Positions 1 to 12,811 are shown, counted from the first letter of the stretch. The stretch is DNA of 64,000 bases from Adiantum capillus-veneris (GCA_014529385.2 CM043963.1:68125912-68189911), one strand, 5' to 3'. The notes: generated from the letters alone by a model not told the origin. Made by a program: numbers and translations.

Positions 1-233
1 TTTCGGCCTACGACTGCAGGTGCTGAGGATATCGACATTCCCAGAGTGTTGATTTGTGGCTGTCTACACATCGAAGGACGGCTCACAGTTCTTGGAGGCG
101 TGTCACATACGACACGAGCGCATCTACACACAGACTATAGGCGACATCCACTAGTTCATCAGGTAGCTTGTGTTTGCTGCTTGATATTCCAGATTTCATC
201 CTGACATTGCAGGTACTTCCACATGGGATGTAT
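1..233. other. Unassigned DNA upstream of copia element 1
   Basis: No convincing reading frame or family motif was seen here. The last bases before 234 are moderately purine-rich (CATGGGATG), which could be a polypurine tract of a neighbouring retroelement, but nothing confirms it. Confidence 0.3.
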
Positions 234-843
234 TGTTAGAGATGATGTATGTCTGTTGAGGGTTTGCTGGCTGTGAGTCACGCAGCAAACAACCGCCGCA
301 ACAGTTACAGCATACAGTGGGAAATTTGTGGATGTATGACTTTGTGGGAAGTCTATGTACTGTCAGATTTACTGCAGCCTTTGTTGAGGGTCGAGTGAGG
401 TTTTATTGAGCTGGGGGATTCTCGAATGTTGAGATCCTTTCGGTGATACAGGTCTTGGAGCGATCCCTCGAGCACCCTTAGATAGGCAGCTAGGATGTAT
501 TGACTGTGAGTTAGACAGTTGGGATTGCATCTTTGCTTTACTGCCGTTGAGGCATTGTCACAGTCTATGCTTATAGGACAGTGACAGGACAGTCAGAGAC
601 AGTACAGGTGCAGGACAGGTTTACCCACAGCTTACAGTGTCAGAGAGACAGTGTTTTTGAGTTGTTTTTTGGTCTGTTTTTAGTACACCAGAGCCATTTT
701 ACAAAGGAGACTCTGCCAAAATTTCTGCAGAATCTGAAGCTTTCTTGGTTCATTTGACAGGTTGATATTGGTTCAGAGGTCAGTTTACAGGGGAAACTCT
801 GCCGAATTTTTCCCAGGAAAGTAAACTACTGTGAAGCCTAGCT
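234..843 (+). repeat. Possible 5' LTR and leader of copia element 1
   Basis: The stretch begins TGTTAGAGATG, a usual LTR start, and lies directly upstream of a copia gag frame. At 768-779 TTGGTTCAGAGG resembles a decayed copy of the copia primer site TTGGTATCAGAGC (complementary to initiator-Met tRNA). The LTR would end shortly before it. No second copy of this LTR was found in the window, so the boundaries cannot be confirmed; the sequence after the RNase H fragment at 40050 is different. Confidence 0.3.
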
Positions 844-2055
844 ATGGCTGGATCACAGGACACTGCTCTTTACAATATCAAGAAGCTGGATGGAACCAAT
901 TACCCATTGTGGAAGCAGCAGATTTGGCACGTGTTGGTACAAAAGAAGCAGATAAAACCTATAAAGCTCAAGGGGATAAAACCAGAAGATATGGACGAAG
1001 ATGAATGGAGCGAAATGGATGAATTGGCACTTTCTACCATTATGCTGACTTTGGCAGAAAGCATTTACTTCAATGTAGCAAACGAGATGTCGGCTTATCA
1101 AGCATGGTTAAAGCTGAGTGATCTTTATGAGAAGCAGAGTGCAGCTTCACAGGTATACTGGCTTAAGAAGCTTGTTGACTTGAAGATGAAAGAAGGGACA
1201 CCTATGTCCAATCATCTGAATGAATTCAACACAATCTATAGTCAGTTGTCAGCTCAAGGTGTCAAGTTTGATGAACCTGTTAGACCTATGTTCCTGTTGA
1301 TCACATTGTCGGAAAGTTGGGACACTTTTCGCACAGCTTTGAGTAATTTTGCACCTCCAGCTGGTTTGAACATAGCAGGTGTAGAAAGAAGTCTGCTTAC
1401 TGAAGAAACCAATAGAAAGACAATGGACAAAGGCAAAGGAACGGCCTTAGTTGTTAGGGGAAGGACCAAAGAAAAGTACAAAGGTGGAAAGAGGAATCAG
1501 TCTCGTAGCAAGTCCCGCAGTGCTAAAGGCAAGAGTGACATAGAATGCTACCATTGTGGCAAGAAGGGTCACATGAAAAGAGACTGCAGAGAATGGAAAG
1601 CAGAAAAAGGCAAAGAGAAAGCTGAAGACCATGGTGAGAAGAACAAGTCCTCACTGAAGATTCAAGAAATAAATGTGACAAACACTGTTGCAGAGGATGA
1701 GAGTCTAGTGTCAGGAGACATCTACTTCTTGAAGAATACAATGGACTCAGCTCTTCTTACAGCATCTGATGGAAATGCACTGAGTGACTGGATAATAGAC
1801 TCAGGGGCATCACTTCATGTGTCTCCAAACAAGGAGGGGTTTACCGCTTATGTGACCACTAAAGATCATGTTCGGCTAGGCAATGGGCAGACATGTGAGA
1901 TCTTAGATGTTGGAGATGTTCAATTGAAGTTTCAGAATGGCTCTTCTTTCACGCTGAAGAATGTGAGACATGTTCCCGCAATTACAAAGAGCTTAATCAG
2001 CACAGGTTTACTTGATGATGTTGGCTACGTCACCACTTTTGGACTGAACATATGA
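844..2055 (+). pseudogene. Ty1/copia element 1: gag and protease
   Basis: This 403-codon frame opens with ATG and encodes a copia-type Gag. An N-terminal UBN2-like part (LDGTNYPLWKQQ, about residues 15-190) is followed by a basic linker and a CCHC zinc knuckle (CYHCGKKGHMKRDC, near residue 235). An aspartic protease follows, with the active-site motif WIIDSGASLH near residue 316. Gag packages the RNA and the protease matures the polyprotein. The frame ends at a TGA (2053-2055) before the integrase, where an active element would read on, so the copy is broken. The pre-integrase domain resumes in a separate frame from 2074. Confidence 0.9.
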
Positions 2056-2073
2056 AAGATATCCAAGGGTTCT

Positions 2074-2940
2074 ATGACAGTAGCACATGGATTAGAGTCT
2101 GGAGGACTTTACATGATTTATGTATCAAATGTCTCTAAAAATGTAATCAATGTAACCGAGCAGCCGAACGTTTCTTTGTGGCATTGCCGTTTAGGACATA
2201 TGTCCAAGAAGGGAATGGAAATCTTGTCTTGTTCTGGTTATTTGCGTGGCTTTTCATTTAATGATTTTGAATTCTGTGAACATTGTCTGTATGGTAAGCA
2301 AACACAGCAGCCACATAAGCATAGAAGCAGTAGAAGAGATACACAGTTGGCACTTGTTCATAGTGATTTGTGTGGACCTATGCCTAACCTATCTCTAGGG
2401 GGAGCTTCTTACTTTATGACATTTATAGATGATTACTCGAGGAAAGTATGGGTTTACTTTCTCAAGCACAAGGATGAAGCGTTTAGTGTTTTCAAAACGT
2501 TTGTGACACTTGTGGAGAATCAGAGTGGCAAGAAGCTTAAATGCTTACGCACTGACAATGGTGGAGAGTATGTTTCAAGGGCCTTTCAGGACTTTTGTGA
2601 GTCAAAAGGTATAAAACGTAAACTTACTACTCCTTACAATCCTCCTCAAAATGATGTTGCTGAGAGGATGAATAGGACCATACAAGAGAAGGTCAGAAGT
2701 ATGTTGTCTAATGCACAGCTGCCAAATGGGTTTTGGGCTGAAGTTGTATCAACAGCTGTTCATCTTGTAAATAGATCTCCTAGCAAGGTTTTGCAGAAGG
2801 ATTCAGTGCCAGAGATGGTATGGTCAGGCAAAATACCCTCATACAAGAATCTCAGATCTTTGGCTGTGAGGCATGTACTCACGTTCCAAAGGAATTTAGG
2901 AACAAACTTGAGCCAAAGAGTAGAAAGTGCATCTTTCTAG
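2074..2940 (+). pseudogene. Ty1/copia element 1: integrase
   Basis: The frame carries the GAG-pre-integrase zinc region (LWHCRLGHMSKKGME with CEHCLYGK, the H-H-C-C finger) and then the integrase core. The catalytic residues are visible: D in LVHSDLCGP, D in LRTDNGGEY, and E in PQNDVAERMNRT. Integrase inserts the cDNA into the genome. The frame is lost near 2850; the integrase C-terminus continues in the next frame (EACTHVPKEFRNKLEPKSRKC). That is one more frameshift in a dead copy. It follows the gag-protease frame after 18 bases, in the copia order. Confidence 0.9.
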
Positions 2941-4238
2941 GCTATGGTAATTCTAGTGAGATGGGGTATAGACTTTGGGATCCCGAATCCAGAAAGGTTG
3001 TCCGCAGCAATGATGTTCACTTTAATGAATCCAAATATCATTCTAAACCAGAGAGGGTTGAGGAGATTAGAAGAGTTGTCTTCCAAGAAGATGGACCTGC
3101 ACGTGCAAGACAAAATGTCAGGGCTCAAGAGGAGCAAGGACAGGATAGAGTGGAACCACAAGTTGTGGCTGAGCCTGAGCCACCTATTGTGCGTAGATCT
3201 GGGCGTATCACGCGACCTCCTGGTAGGTTTGTTCCATCTATGAACTATGTCATGTTGACTGATTGCAATGAGCCTTCATGTTACAAGGAAGCAGTGCAAA
3301 TGAAGGACTCCGAGAATTGGCAATTGGCCATGCAGTCAGAGATGACAGCTCTGCATAAAAACAAGACATGGAAGCTAGTTAAATTACCACAGAGCAAAAA
3401 GGCTCTACCTTGTAAATGGGTTTACAGGTATAAGATCACCGCTCATGATAGTCAGCCAAAGTACAAAGCAAGGCTTGTTGCCAAGGTCTTTAAGCAAGAA
3501 CAAGGCATTGACTTTGATGAAGTCTTCTCTCCGGTGGTCAAGATGACTACATTGAGATGCTTTCTTGCATTGGTTGCCATATTAGATTTGGTGTTGCACC
3601 AAATGGATGTCAAGACAGCGTTCTTGCATGGTGATTTAGATGTGGAAATTTACATGCAGCAGCCAGAAGGGTTTGTTGAGAAAGGCAAGGAAGATTGGGT
3701 ATGCCAGTTGTTAAAGAGTCTTTATGGCTTAAAACAATCACCGAGGGCATGGTACCATAAATTCCACAAGTTTATGCTTTCTCAAGGCTACAAACGTAGT
3801 GAGTTCGATCACTGTCTATATACAAAGAAGGCTAAGGATGGTAGTTGGCTGATCCTTATTTTGTATGTGGATGACATGTTGATTGCTGGCAAGCACTTGG
3901 AAGAAATTTCAGCTTTGAAGTCAAAGATGGCAAAATCGTTTGACATGAAAGACATGGGTGAGGCAAGTCATATACTTGGTATGCGCATTGAGAGAGATAG
4001 ATCAAAGAAGTTGATTTGGTTATCTCAAACAGAGTATATTGACAAGGTTTTGCAACGTTTCAATATTGAGAAGGGAAAGGCACTGAGTGTTCCATTGCCA
4101 CCATATGTGAAACTTAGCAAACAAGATTATCCTGTGTCTGAGGAAGAACAGGCTGAAATGGATAAGATTCCATATGCGTCTGCAGTGGGTAGTTTGATGT
4201 ATGCAATGATTGCTACTCGCCCAGACATTGCATTTGCA
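2820..4238 (+). pseudogene. Ty1/copia element 1: reverse transcriptase, truncated
   Basis: This frame carries the end of integrase, the linker with GRITRPPGRFVP, and a copia reverse transcriptase: ENWQLAMQSEM, CKWVYRYK, VKTAFLHGDL, the catalytic YVDDMLIAG, and SLMYAMIATRPDIAFA. Homology stops abruptly at 4238, just after RPDIAFA, where copia proteins continue with VGVVSR and the RNase H domain. The open frame runs to 4406, but its tail is unrelated low-complexity sequence. A copia fragment beginning exactly with this missing segment lies at 39403 on the same strand. Confidence 0.92.
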
Positions 4239-5313
4239 CCGTGGTCCAATCCTTTTTTGTGTTACCTAATTACTACCATGGTGTTTGAACACAAAAAGAT
4301 AGATTCCTTTATTATTTCCAATACTTTGTTCGTCAAAACATCCCTTCAACCATTCTTTTCCATACAATGGCATACAATTATTTCTTCTTTGAAAAGAAAT
4401 ACTTGAATAAACACTTGGAGTTTATATACATTTCATTTGCAGTCTCTCCGACTGAATAACTTGTATACATTCTCCGACTAAATAACTTATATACATTCTT
4501 CTTGTTGCTTAACCAACCAATAAGTTCTTTCAAAATAAGCAATACCCTTGAAAGAGTAACATTAATTGCTTCATTCCATTGATTTATGCCTCACTGCCTA
4601 AAATATATTCAATTATACTTGTTGTTTACCCGACAAACAAGTTGTTAGATTTGTCTAGAATATCTGACTCTTATCTCATGCTATCCGCTTGAGTGAGCCT
4701 CTAACTCTGGCTAACCACCAGGAGGAGGTACTAAGGGACTATATGAAGCATCCTAATCAACCCTCTATGGTATACGTGATCGGGCTAACCACCCAGCATC
4801 GAGCTATCCACCCGGCATCGGGTTAACCACCCGGCATAGGGATCACCACCCGGTATTTAAAACAATAGTCATTTTTCAATACAATAACAAGAGTATAAAA
4901 CAATAATAATTGCCATAAAGTAAGAACGTGCCTTTCAATGATTAAAAACATTAACCATTCTAGATCATTCATCCCACGATCTATCCAATCCCCTATGGTA
5001 TGGCATCAAGCTAACCATCCAACATAGGGCTCACCACCCATTATTTATCAAGAGGCTACCCGCCAATAAATGGTGTCAGTATGGACACAATCCAAAAACA
5101 AGTTTGAACATTCATTTCCATAAAATCCCATTGGATTTTTGTCAAACAAAACTTAACTCGCATACAGTTTGAAGACATTCTTTTGAAATAAATTAGAATA
5201 CACATGCCGTAGTTTTCTCTTGACCGTATCAAGACTTTTTTTGGTCTGTTTTCCATTAAGGAATCCTAAGAATTTATCTTTGGGTCTTGCGTATGCAATG
5301 TTAACTTAACACT
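4239..5313. other. Gene-free AT-rich DNA
   Basis: Apart from the short tandem repeat at 4782-4857, no coding or structural signal was seen. The sequence starts abruptly at the break in the copia reverse transcriptase. Confidence 0.5.
4782..4857. repeat. 19-bp tandem repeat, four units
   Basis: Four adjacent 19-bp units follow the pattern GGGCTAACCACCCAGCATC, at 4782, 4801, 4820 and 4839, with a few substitutions each. Two more degenerate units lie near 5007-5045 (AAGCTAACCATCCAACATA and GGGCTCACCACCCATTATT). It is a minisatellite; no function can be read from it. Confidence 0.85.
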
Positions 5314-7611
5314 TTAATTGACTTGATTAAGGATCAACCTCCTGAGTTGCTCGGGTAACTGTCTGCACACGATTCTCCTCGCTATGTTGTTCCACTGCTG
5401 GAGCCTTTTTCCTTTACTTCTGTCGTGATAGTCACTTATGTTCATGGCTTGTCTCCTCGCTTCTTCGGAGCTTCGGTTCACTCGAGCTCTATCGGACGCC
5501 ATCTTAGCTAGATGCTTTTAAAATAAAGAAATCCAATTTACTCTTTATTGCACGGTTAGATGATTGATATACCTTTATGCTTCAGTTTTCACCAATATTG
5601 TCGTTTTACTTTGTGTAGTCTTTTCCTTTGATTTACAATGATGCAGGAAGTTTTTCTTTCTTTTCTTCCAAGAGCATCAACATTGTTAATGGCTTTTTCA
5701 ACTTGACACATTTTTCCTTCATTAAATTTTTCGAGCTGAAATTGTTTAATGAATTGATCGCTTTTCAAGGAATTTTGCTTTTCTTTTGAGCAAAACTTAG
5801 CTTCCAAATATCAATGTCTACCTAGGGGAATCGGATGAGAGTATATCCATATTTTCCCATAATTATCCTTCATTTTTTAAATTAAAAATAAGCCTAGATT
5901 TGGCTTTAGAAAATTCATTTTTCATGAATTCTTGACCTAAATTTAGGTCTATTATTTTTTCCCATTGAACTTAATTGTATTCATTTCATTCCCAAAAAAT
6001 TGTGATTTTTATGTCATCAATTCTATTTTTCTCTTTGAGGTAAATTCTCACTAGAAAATAGGTTTTTCTAAGTAAATGGTTTCAATTTGAGGTGTCCTAT
6101 TCTTTTAAGGTTAATCTAAGTCTAATTACCTTTAGTAATTTTCTAAGATTAAGAAAAAAATAATTTCTATTTTTTCCTTTAAAAATGAAACTTAAATAAA
6201 TCATAGAAATAAATATGTAATTCAAAAAATCAAAAGTTATGTTTATTTATCATAGCTTAATATCAGCATAAGAGACCTAAGATAAATAGGAGGAAACAAA
6301 TTTCCATCAAAATCTATTTTCTAACCCTAAAATCAGGTATTTTTAGGCCTAATTTTGACCTAGTAATTAGGGAATTTATAAATTCTAAAATCCCTCTTAA
6401 CTATGGGTCCATTATACTTAGAAAGACCCTAGATAAGTAGGGTTTGGGATAGTTATACATAAGTTTTTAATTTTAGCCAAAAAAAGTATAATTTTGACCT
6501 TAATTAGGGCTTAGTAATTAATCTAATTAAAATTTGCAAATTTCTTGACAGGATTTGGTCCTAAATAATCCCAAAAACTTGAGATAAATAGTGCATGGCC
6601 TAATTCACAATAAAACTATAGACTCCTTCATTGCATATTGCCCAACATTGCTTAATTTTGAACTTTTTAATTAAAATTTATTAAGACCTCCATTTGTAGA
6701 GGTGATTAGGTGTCTTTATGTAGAGATTAATGGAGTTAATCATCAAGAAGATTAATCTCCCCTTAATCCTTTATTCATAATCCAATGATTCACTCACAAA
6801 AATGCCCAATTTAAGCATAATCCGGGCCTAATTCTTGCACTAATCCCAAGCAGATTAATTATGAGTTAAGGTGCTTAAGAAATCAGAGATTTATTTTCTT
6901 TAATCTCTGTTAAATAACCATTCTCTAATCAATTCATTGGATGCTTTACTCTGAAGCTTAGAATTGCCTATTTAAAACTATCCTGATTTGCACTAATCAT
7001 TCACTAATTAAGAATATCATAAATATGATGATTGAAGGATTTTATTAATCTGTAGGTGCAGGTCTTAAGAAGATTAAATTCATGCCAATAATATTCCTTA
7101 CTTTAACCTCCCATCAAGAAGTAGAAATTGCGTACTAGACTAGCCCAATTAGTGTTATAATTAAGCACTAATCACACACTTGATTAGGCACTTTTAAACC
7201 ATGAATTTGTAGAGATTATAAGCTTTAATATGAAAAAATTAAAAGGTCATTTTGGCTGGAAAATATATCAATCCCTAGATGCTTTATATATAAACTTGAA
7301 ATTGCCTTGGATAACTGCCCAATTCTTGCCCCAATTAGGCCATTAATTAACACTAATACAATTTCACTTAAGCATGTATTTGAATTCATCTAAGATCATT
7401 TTTTTATGTGTATTAAATGATGATAATTAATCATTTGCTAATGAACCATTAATCATTAAGACTATGCTTGAATCTAACTAGATTTTTGCAAACAAGAATC
7501 GAAGGGGTTAACTACCCAGGGTTAATTGCTTTGATGAAGATGATTTGATGATTTGAGAAGCTCTTAATCCACATCCTTCTTCATTCCTCTTGGTTCAAAC
7601 CTCTTGCTTAA
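5314..7611. other. AT-rich intergenic DNA, no gene seen
   Basis: Two short minus-strand open frames (5314-5502 and 5589-5807) are present but match no family I recognise and have no supporting context. From about 5820 the DNA is strongly AT-rich, with repeated TTAATC and AATTAGG words and no long frame. Confidence 0.5.
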
Positions 7612-8944
7612 CACTAGGTTGGTAACCTAACAGGACATAAAAGTGTCCTTTCAGGGTTTTAAAAAAAACCTCCAAAACCATAGTAGATCCACTCATTTTG
7701 TAAAATCCTTTCATGAGATTATAGTTCAAGGCCTACTACACATGGAAAAAATAAGACACTTGTAAAATTTCTCATCTTTTGGTCACACCAAGCCTCCAAA
7801 GTTGATGGACCAGTACATTTTCATCAAAACAGTCATTTCTTATGTTTTGTTGCATAAAAATAAGATTAAGGATTTTTGTAGGACTTGAGATAAATTCCCT
7901 AGTTAACTTCAATGGGTTGGTGATCAGAACATATGATTGCTTCACACTCACTTTTTTTTGTTTTTCCAAAAGAAATAGGTACAAAAAAGTTGAATTTTTA
8001 CCATTCTGCAAACCTATCATCAAAGTTTCTATAGCGACACTCAATACAAATAATATATGCATGTTTTCTTAGTTCCCTATTGTCCTTTAGGTTCATAAGG
8101 AGCCATGGAGCATGTCAAAAGAATAATACATCTCTTACCAAGGGGAATCTTGGGGACAAAGATGAAGTGCTAAATACAGCAAACATGAAAAAACTGGGTT
8201 CAACATTATGAGTTGTAGAATCCCATAGAAACTATTCAGTATCTAGCCAAATTTGATCCTTATGACTAGATATGGTTACTACCTACAAAATGCATGTAGT
8301 TGTCACAAGAAACTAACAATATTGAAAAATCTATACTTGATATACTAAAATGTTTCGTTTTCTTCTATAATTGAAAAAATCAACCATCGTTGTCTACTAT
8401 GCAAAATAGGGTATTAGGTGCCCCAAAACTCAGGGAATATTAGCTTTATGTTACAATATGCGACATAGAAAATCAAAACTACATTTGGATATCATGAAAG
8501 CCACCAAAAAAATCATAGAAGAGCTAAAATTGGCTAAAAAACAGGATTTGACAATTTTTGTAATATAACTTACAACTTTAACATTTATTTCTCCCTAGAA
8601 GCATCACGACATGTTGAGGACTACTAAATATAGTTCTCTAGCATTATAGACCTCACAAACATGAATTCTAGAGTGGTATAGTTGCAAAAAGTTGAAAAAA
8701 GGCAAAAACAGGACCCGTTTTTTCACACAGTTTAGGTTGTGAAATGTTGTGCAAGGACAAGGTTAAAGATGGAATTGATATTCCAAAAAAATGTCAAGTT
8801 TTTTTCAGCTCATGAGACAACTTTCTAGACAGATAGCACCTCAAAATCCATTTTGAAACTCTTGACATAATTCAAGGAAAATGGTCACTTAACAGGACAT
8901 AAAAGTGTCCCAGGACATAAAAGTGGCCCATTACCAACCTAGTG
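7612..8944. mobile_element. Non-autonomous DNA transposon with CACTA-like ends
   Basis: A 1,333-bp unit starts CACTAGGTTGGTAA and ends with its exact inverse TTACCAACCTAGTG, a 14-bp terminal inverted repeat. Just inside both ends lies the motif GGACATAAAAGTGTCC (7632-7647 on the left; 8894-8909, with a partial second copy at 8913-8926, on the right), like subterminal repeats. TTAA flanks both sides (7608-7611 and 8945-8948). Ends beginning CACTA are the hallmark of CACTA/EnSpm elements, but those normally make 3-bp duplications. A TTAA duplication is instead typical of piggyBac, so the superfamily is uncertain. It encodes no transposase and would depend on one supplied elsewhere. Confidence 0.75.
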
Positions 8945-8963
8945 TTAATGATGATTATGTACT

Positions 8964-9031
8964 TAATTTGCAATACTTAGTGTATAGAGTGTAATTATCA
9001 CTATGCTCTATACACTAAGTATTGCAAATTA
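8964..9031. repeat. Perfect 26-bp inverted repeat (hairpin)
   Basis: The arm TAATTTGCAATACTTAGTGT (first 20 bases; 8964-8989) is exactly repeated in inverse at 9006-9031, with a 16-base spacer. It begins 20 bp beyond the right end of the transposon at 7612-8944. It could be a tiny foldback element, a MITE core, or the precursor of a small RNA; there is no further evidence for any of these. Confidence 0.85.
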
Positions 9032-9328
9032 GAGTGATGACTTGAAAAAAGAAGAGGAAACAAAAAATGTCCCCTCTAACTTCAAGAAATTTGCCATACA
9101 AGACTGAAATATTATTGTACAACATCCTATGAGACAAAAACTAGAAGAGCTAGTTGTGTCCTATGATGGCCTTGAAGATACTAAACAAGTGGACATAGCT
9201 AAGCCAGGTATGGAACTAAGGAATGGGTGTATAGCCACCAATTTAACCCAAGCTGAAGAAGATCTATTGGTTACCCATTGGTTACTACTCTCAAAGAGTA
9301 TTGAGACATATTTTCTTGGAGTTATAAA

Positions 9329-9546
9329 CATATCAAAGGGGTAGATCCTAAAATCTGCCAATATACAATTCGTATGAGGGAGGAGGCTAAGCCATCAAAA
9401 CAACATCCATACACATATAATGATAACTTTGGAAATACAATCAAAGAGGAGATTGAAAAGCTTCTAGAAGCTGAGTTTATCTATGAAATTGAGCATACAT
9501 AGTGGGTTTCACCTATTATGGTAGTGACCAAGAACCATGGAAAGGT
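9329..9546 (+). pseudogene. Ty3/gypsy reverse transcriptase relic (N-terminal part)
   Basis: One frame reads like the start of a gypsy reverse transcriptase. It has an acidic/basic lead, then TIKEEIEKLLEAEFIYEIEH, an in-frame TAG, and WVSPIMVVTKNHGK. These match the conserved stretch that in live elements reads roughly 'EI..LL.AG.IYPI..S.WVSP...VPKK'. The stop codon and the loss of frame soon after show a dead fragment. It lies 1.4 kb upstream of a probable 3' LTR on the same strand, which may belong to the same element after internal deletion. Confidence 0.75.
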
Positions 9547-10914
9547 TCATAACTCTTATCCATAAAGGTTGGCTACTTCTCCATTGGCTAAGAAACAACC
9601 CTTGCTTATCATGCTTATGGTGGGCTGCTAGAGCTGATTACAAAAAGAAAAAATACGTTGTCATAAAAGAGCTTCCAAAGCCTCGTTTCAAGCCACCTTC
9701 AACCCTCCCACTCAAAACATGTTGGGCTACTTTTGCACCATCAATGCACCTCCAAAATGGGCATTCACAACTTAATTAATCAAGGAGCAAGCCATACATC
9801 TTCAAGCTTTGTTTTCACATATGCCCCCACCTTCATTGTTCACAACTCTCTCAAGAGAAGCATGTATCACTTAGTAATGGGGAGACTATTCTCTTGTCAT
9901 TCAAACCACAAAGTTAAGTTGCCAGTAATAGGTTTATAGGTATAAGCATCAAAGTCAAGCACTTTGTAAAAACAATATGCTTAGGGGCCAGACCTAAGCT
10001 TCGTAATAATTCTATGAAATATTATTGCTTGAATATGTCCCTATTTGGCTAAGTATCCAACCATCATCATTGGTATATACTTAACATCCCATTCCTTTAA
10101 TATGTGCAGCATAAGTTCTCTAAGAGATCTAGTCCATTATTGGATTTATTCAGCACAAATTTGTGAGGTTGAGTGTTCGATCCTCTTCTACAAATGCCTC
10201 TTAACCGACTAATTTGGTATTTTTCTTAAGTAATCGTAGGATTTTTACACTACGTTATTGTACGTTGTGCATCGACTATGTGGCATATAGATGTCCCATC
10301 TTTAGACATTGCATTAAACACACTTTATTAGAATCTTGAGCACATGCACATAACATTTTATCGTAATAAATAGAAGGCAAGTATTACCATGCCGTTTCCT
10401 TTTCTCCACAACCTACCACAATATGTAGATAGGGGGGAGTCATAATTCTCGGCTTCTACCATGTGCTAGACTACACAACCTCCAGGCAAGGGGGAGAGCA
10501 CCGGCAGCATTTCTCCACACTAAAGGACAATAGTTTGGCACAAGGGTGGTATAATCAACAACAAGCAAGCCTCATTTAGCTCCCCTTTAACACTCTATTA
10601 TACCTTCCATTTCAAGCTCATAGAATAAAGGTTAACAAATATCAAGAGCTCTTGCAAGTACACAAGCTACTATCAAGAACCTCAACTAATGGTGAGTGCA
10701 CCCAACATAACACTTTAGATCTCAAGTTTCTAAAAGGATGTTTACAAGGCCTTACCTTGAATTGTATGCCAGGTTCATGTTGCTCAACACAACTTAAAAG
10801 AGCACAATTATACTTAACACCAGAACCATAAAATGTTGAACACCTCAACACCATGATCAACCTCAACACCTCTAGAAGCATCAACTACTTGAGATTTCTA
10901 GGAATGGACATGCT
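9547..10914. other. Gene-free DNA, possibly decayed gypsy internal sequence
   Basis: Only short frames with no recognisable motif occur here. Its position between a gypsy RT relic and a polypurine tract suggests eroded element sequence, but this is inference. Confidence 0.35.
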
Positions 10915-11600
10915 TTAGGAAGGGGGGAATGTTCCAAGAATGTCGAAACAAGAAGAAAAATTTCCAAAACAGGTGGAACATACCAAAATAGGAAAGTTAC
11001 TATTTTTAGCTTCAAATAGAGTCAAATGAACATGTGGGTTCAACCACTACAAAGTGTATGTCAACCTCCTCACTTCAACATCATCCATTGGATATTCGAA
11101 CTAAAAAAGGAAACTTTGTATATGCAACGGGTCCCATAAAAGCCTATAAATAATAATGGGCATGTAAAGTGGGCTCATAAGAGTTCCAATTTGTAACCAA
11201 ATACTCATTTTTCACGGGCTCAGGTGAGTTCCAAGATGTAACACAAGAGCTTTTTAGGGTTTAGCTTTATTTAGCTGGTCAATCAAGCGTGGACACTTTT
11301 GTTAAAAAACTATTTAACTCACTTGTGAAGAGGATTTTGCACCACTTCTTATCATTAGGTTGAGTGAGCTTATATCCAAGCACTCTAGCACTCCAATCCT
11401 CCCTCTCTCCCCACTCTCATTGTGTAATCTCTATGAATTATGTCTTTCTAGCTATGAGCTTTCTAATGCAATGAAGAATAACATTCTCTCCTCTGTTTAT
11501 TTCAAGTTTATGTAGATTTTCTTAAGCTTATGTCTATGTGTGAATGAGGGTATTGAATCCCTATGCTCTCTTATTTTTCTTTACACATTGGAGCTTGTTT
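10915..11600 (+). repeat. Polypurine tract and probable 3' LTR
   Basis: AGGAAGGGGGGAA (about 10917-10929) is a good polypurine tract, and TGTTCCAAGAATG follows immediately at 10930 as an LTR start. The next 500-600 bases have the look of an LTR (TATAAATAATAATGGG near 11145-11160 and a pyrimidine-rich 3' part), but the 3' boundary and the partner LTR were not found. Confidence 0.45.
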
Positions 11601-12811
11601 AGTTGATTGTGGGTTTGAGTAGATTAATTTAATCTTCATATCTATTTCTTACTTTATGTTTTGGAGTTCTCTTGCATAATGTGGTAACCACTTTATTAGC
11701 TACTAGTACTTTAGTAGCCACTATACTAGTTTGTAGTAGATCGTTACAGAATTACATCGGTTCTTTCATGTGTATCCTCCATTCATCAATAATTTGCTAC
11801 CAAAGTTCTAGCAAAGTTGAAAACATCACAGGGTCTGGGTTGCATAGCAACATAATTTCTATAACTAGCTTAAAAACCACAATCCATTGCCTCCAGACTA
11901 TCACAAAATGGTGTTGCCATTGTTGAAGTGTATGCACAATATCCACATAATTTTTGCAATCTACAAGCTCTTGAAATATACGATATAATGTGGGGTAAAA
12001 TTCAGGTAAGTTTTCATCATCTAGTTGAACTACATATAACAGAATTGGGGATTCTAATATTTGTAGCACAAACTTCCCCATGGTTTCAACTTTAGCATCT
12101 AGTATCTAAAATTTTCAAGTAGTACATGTACGTCTTCTGTATGACTGTTTGGGAGAAAAATAACCCTTATGTTTGAAAACTTTCACTTTTTAAATTGAAA
12201 AACCCCTTATATACGTATATTTTTTTGTAAGTCTACCTAATTATAAATCCCCTATTTTTTTGCACATGCTATCTTACATTTCTCTAAGTGAAATCCCTAG
12301 GTTGATTCTTAAGTTCTCTAGCAACATAACAAGATCCTTATTAGAGCAAATTTAGTCCAAAACTCATGGTTTATTCCCCCCTTCAAAGGAGCATTCAACA
12401 CACCTTATAACATGAAGTCAACTTGGTGCTTTTGTTTACTTCCCTTGGATGATATGTTCTTTTGAGTTGTTTGTTGCTACTTAGTCTTTTGAGTAGGCCT
12501 ATTATTAAGCACCTTGAATGTATAACCTCCCTTCCTTTAACTCTTATCTTTAAGGTGTCCTCCATTAGCATCATTATGGTTATCATCATCATCGGAATGC
12601 TTAACCCTCTTGACTATTTCTTCATCGTCCATGTCCTTGTCAAAGTCCTCATTTGCTTTAGTGTATTTGTCTTCTTTAACATCAGATTGTGCTTTTATCT
12701 TTGGCAGGATTGTGCTTTTATCTTTGTTAGAAATCCCTCAATTAGTAACTAAGATACTATTAGCTATTTATAATATTCAACTAATGACTATATCTATTCA
12801 GATAAGCCATC
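11601..12811. other. Intergenic DNA, nothing recognised
   Basis: A minus-strand open frame at 11797-12081 (94 codons) and an acidic, Asp-rich frame around 12395-12680 are present. Neither shows a known motif or a gene-like context. Confidence 0.4.
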
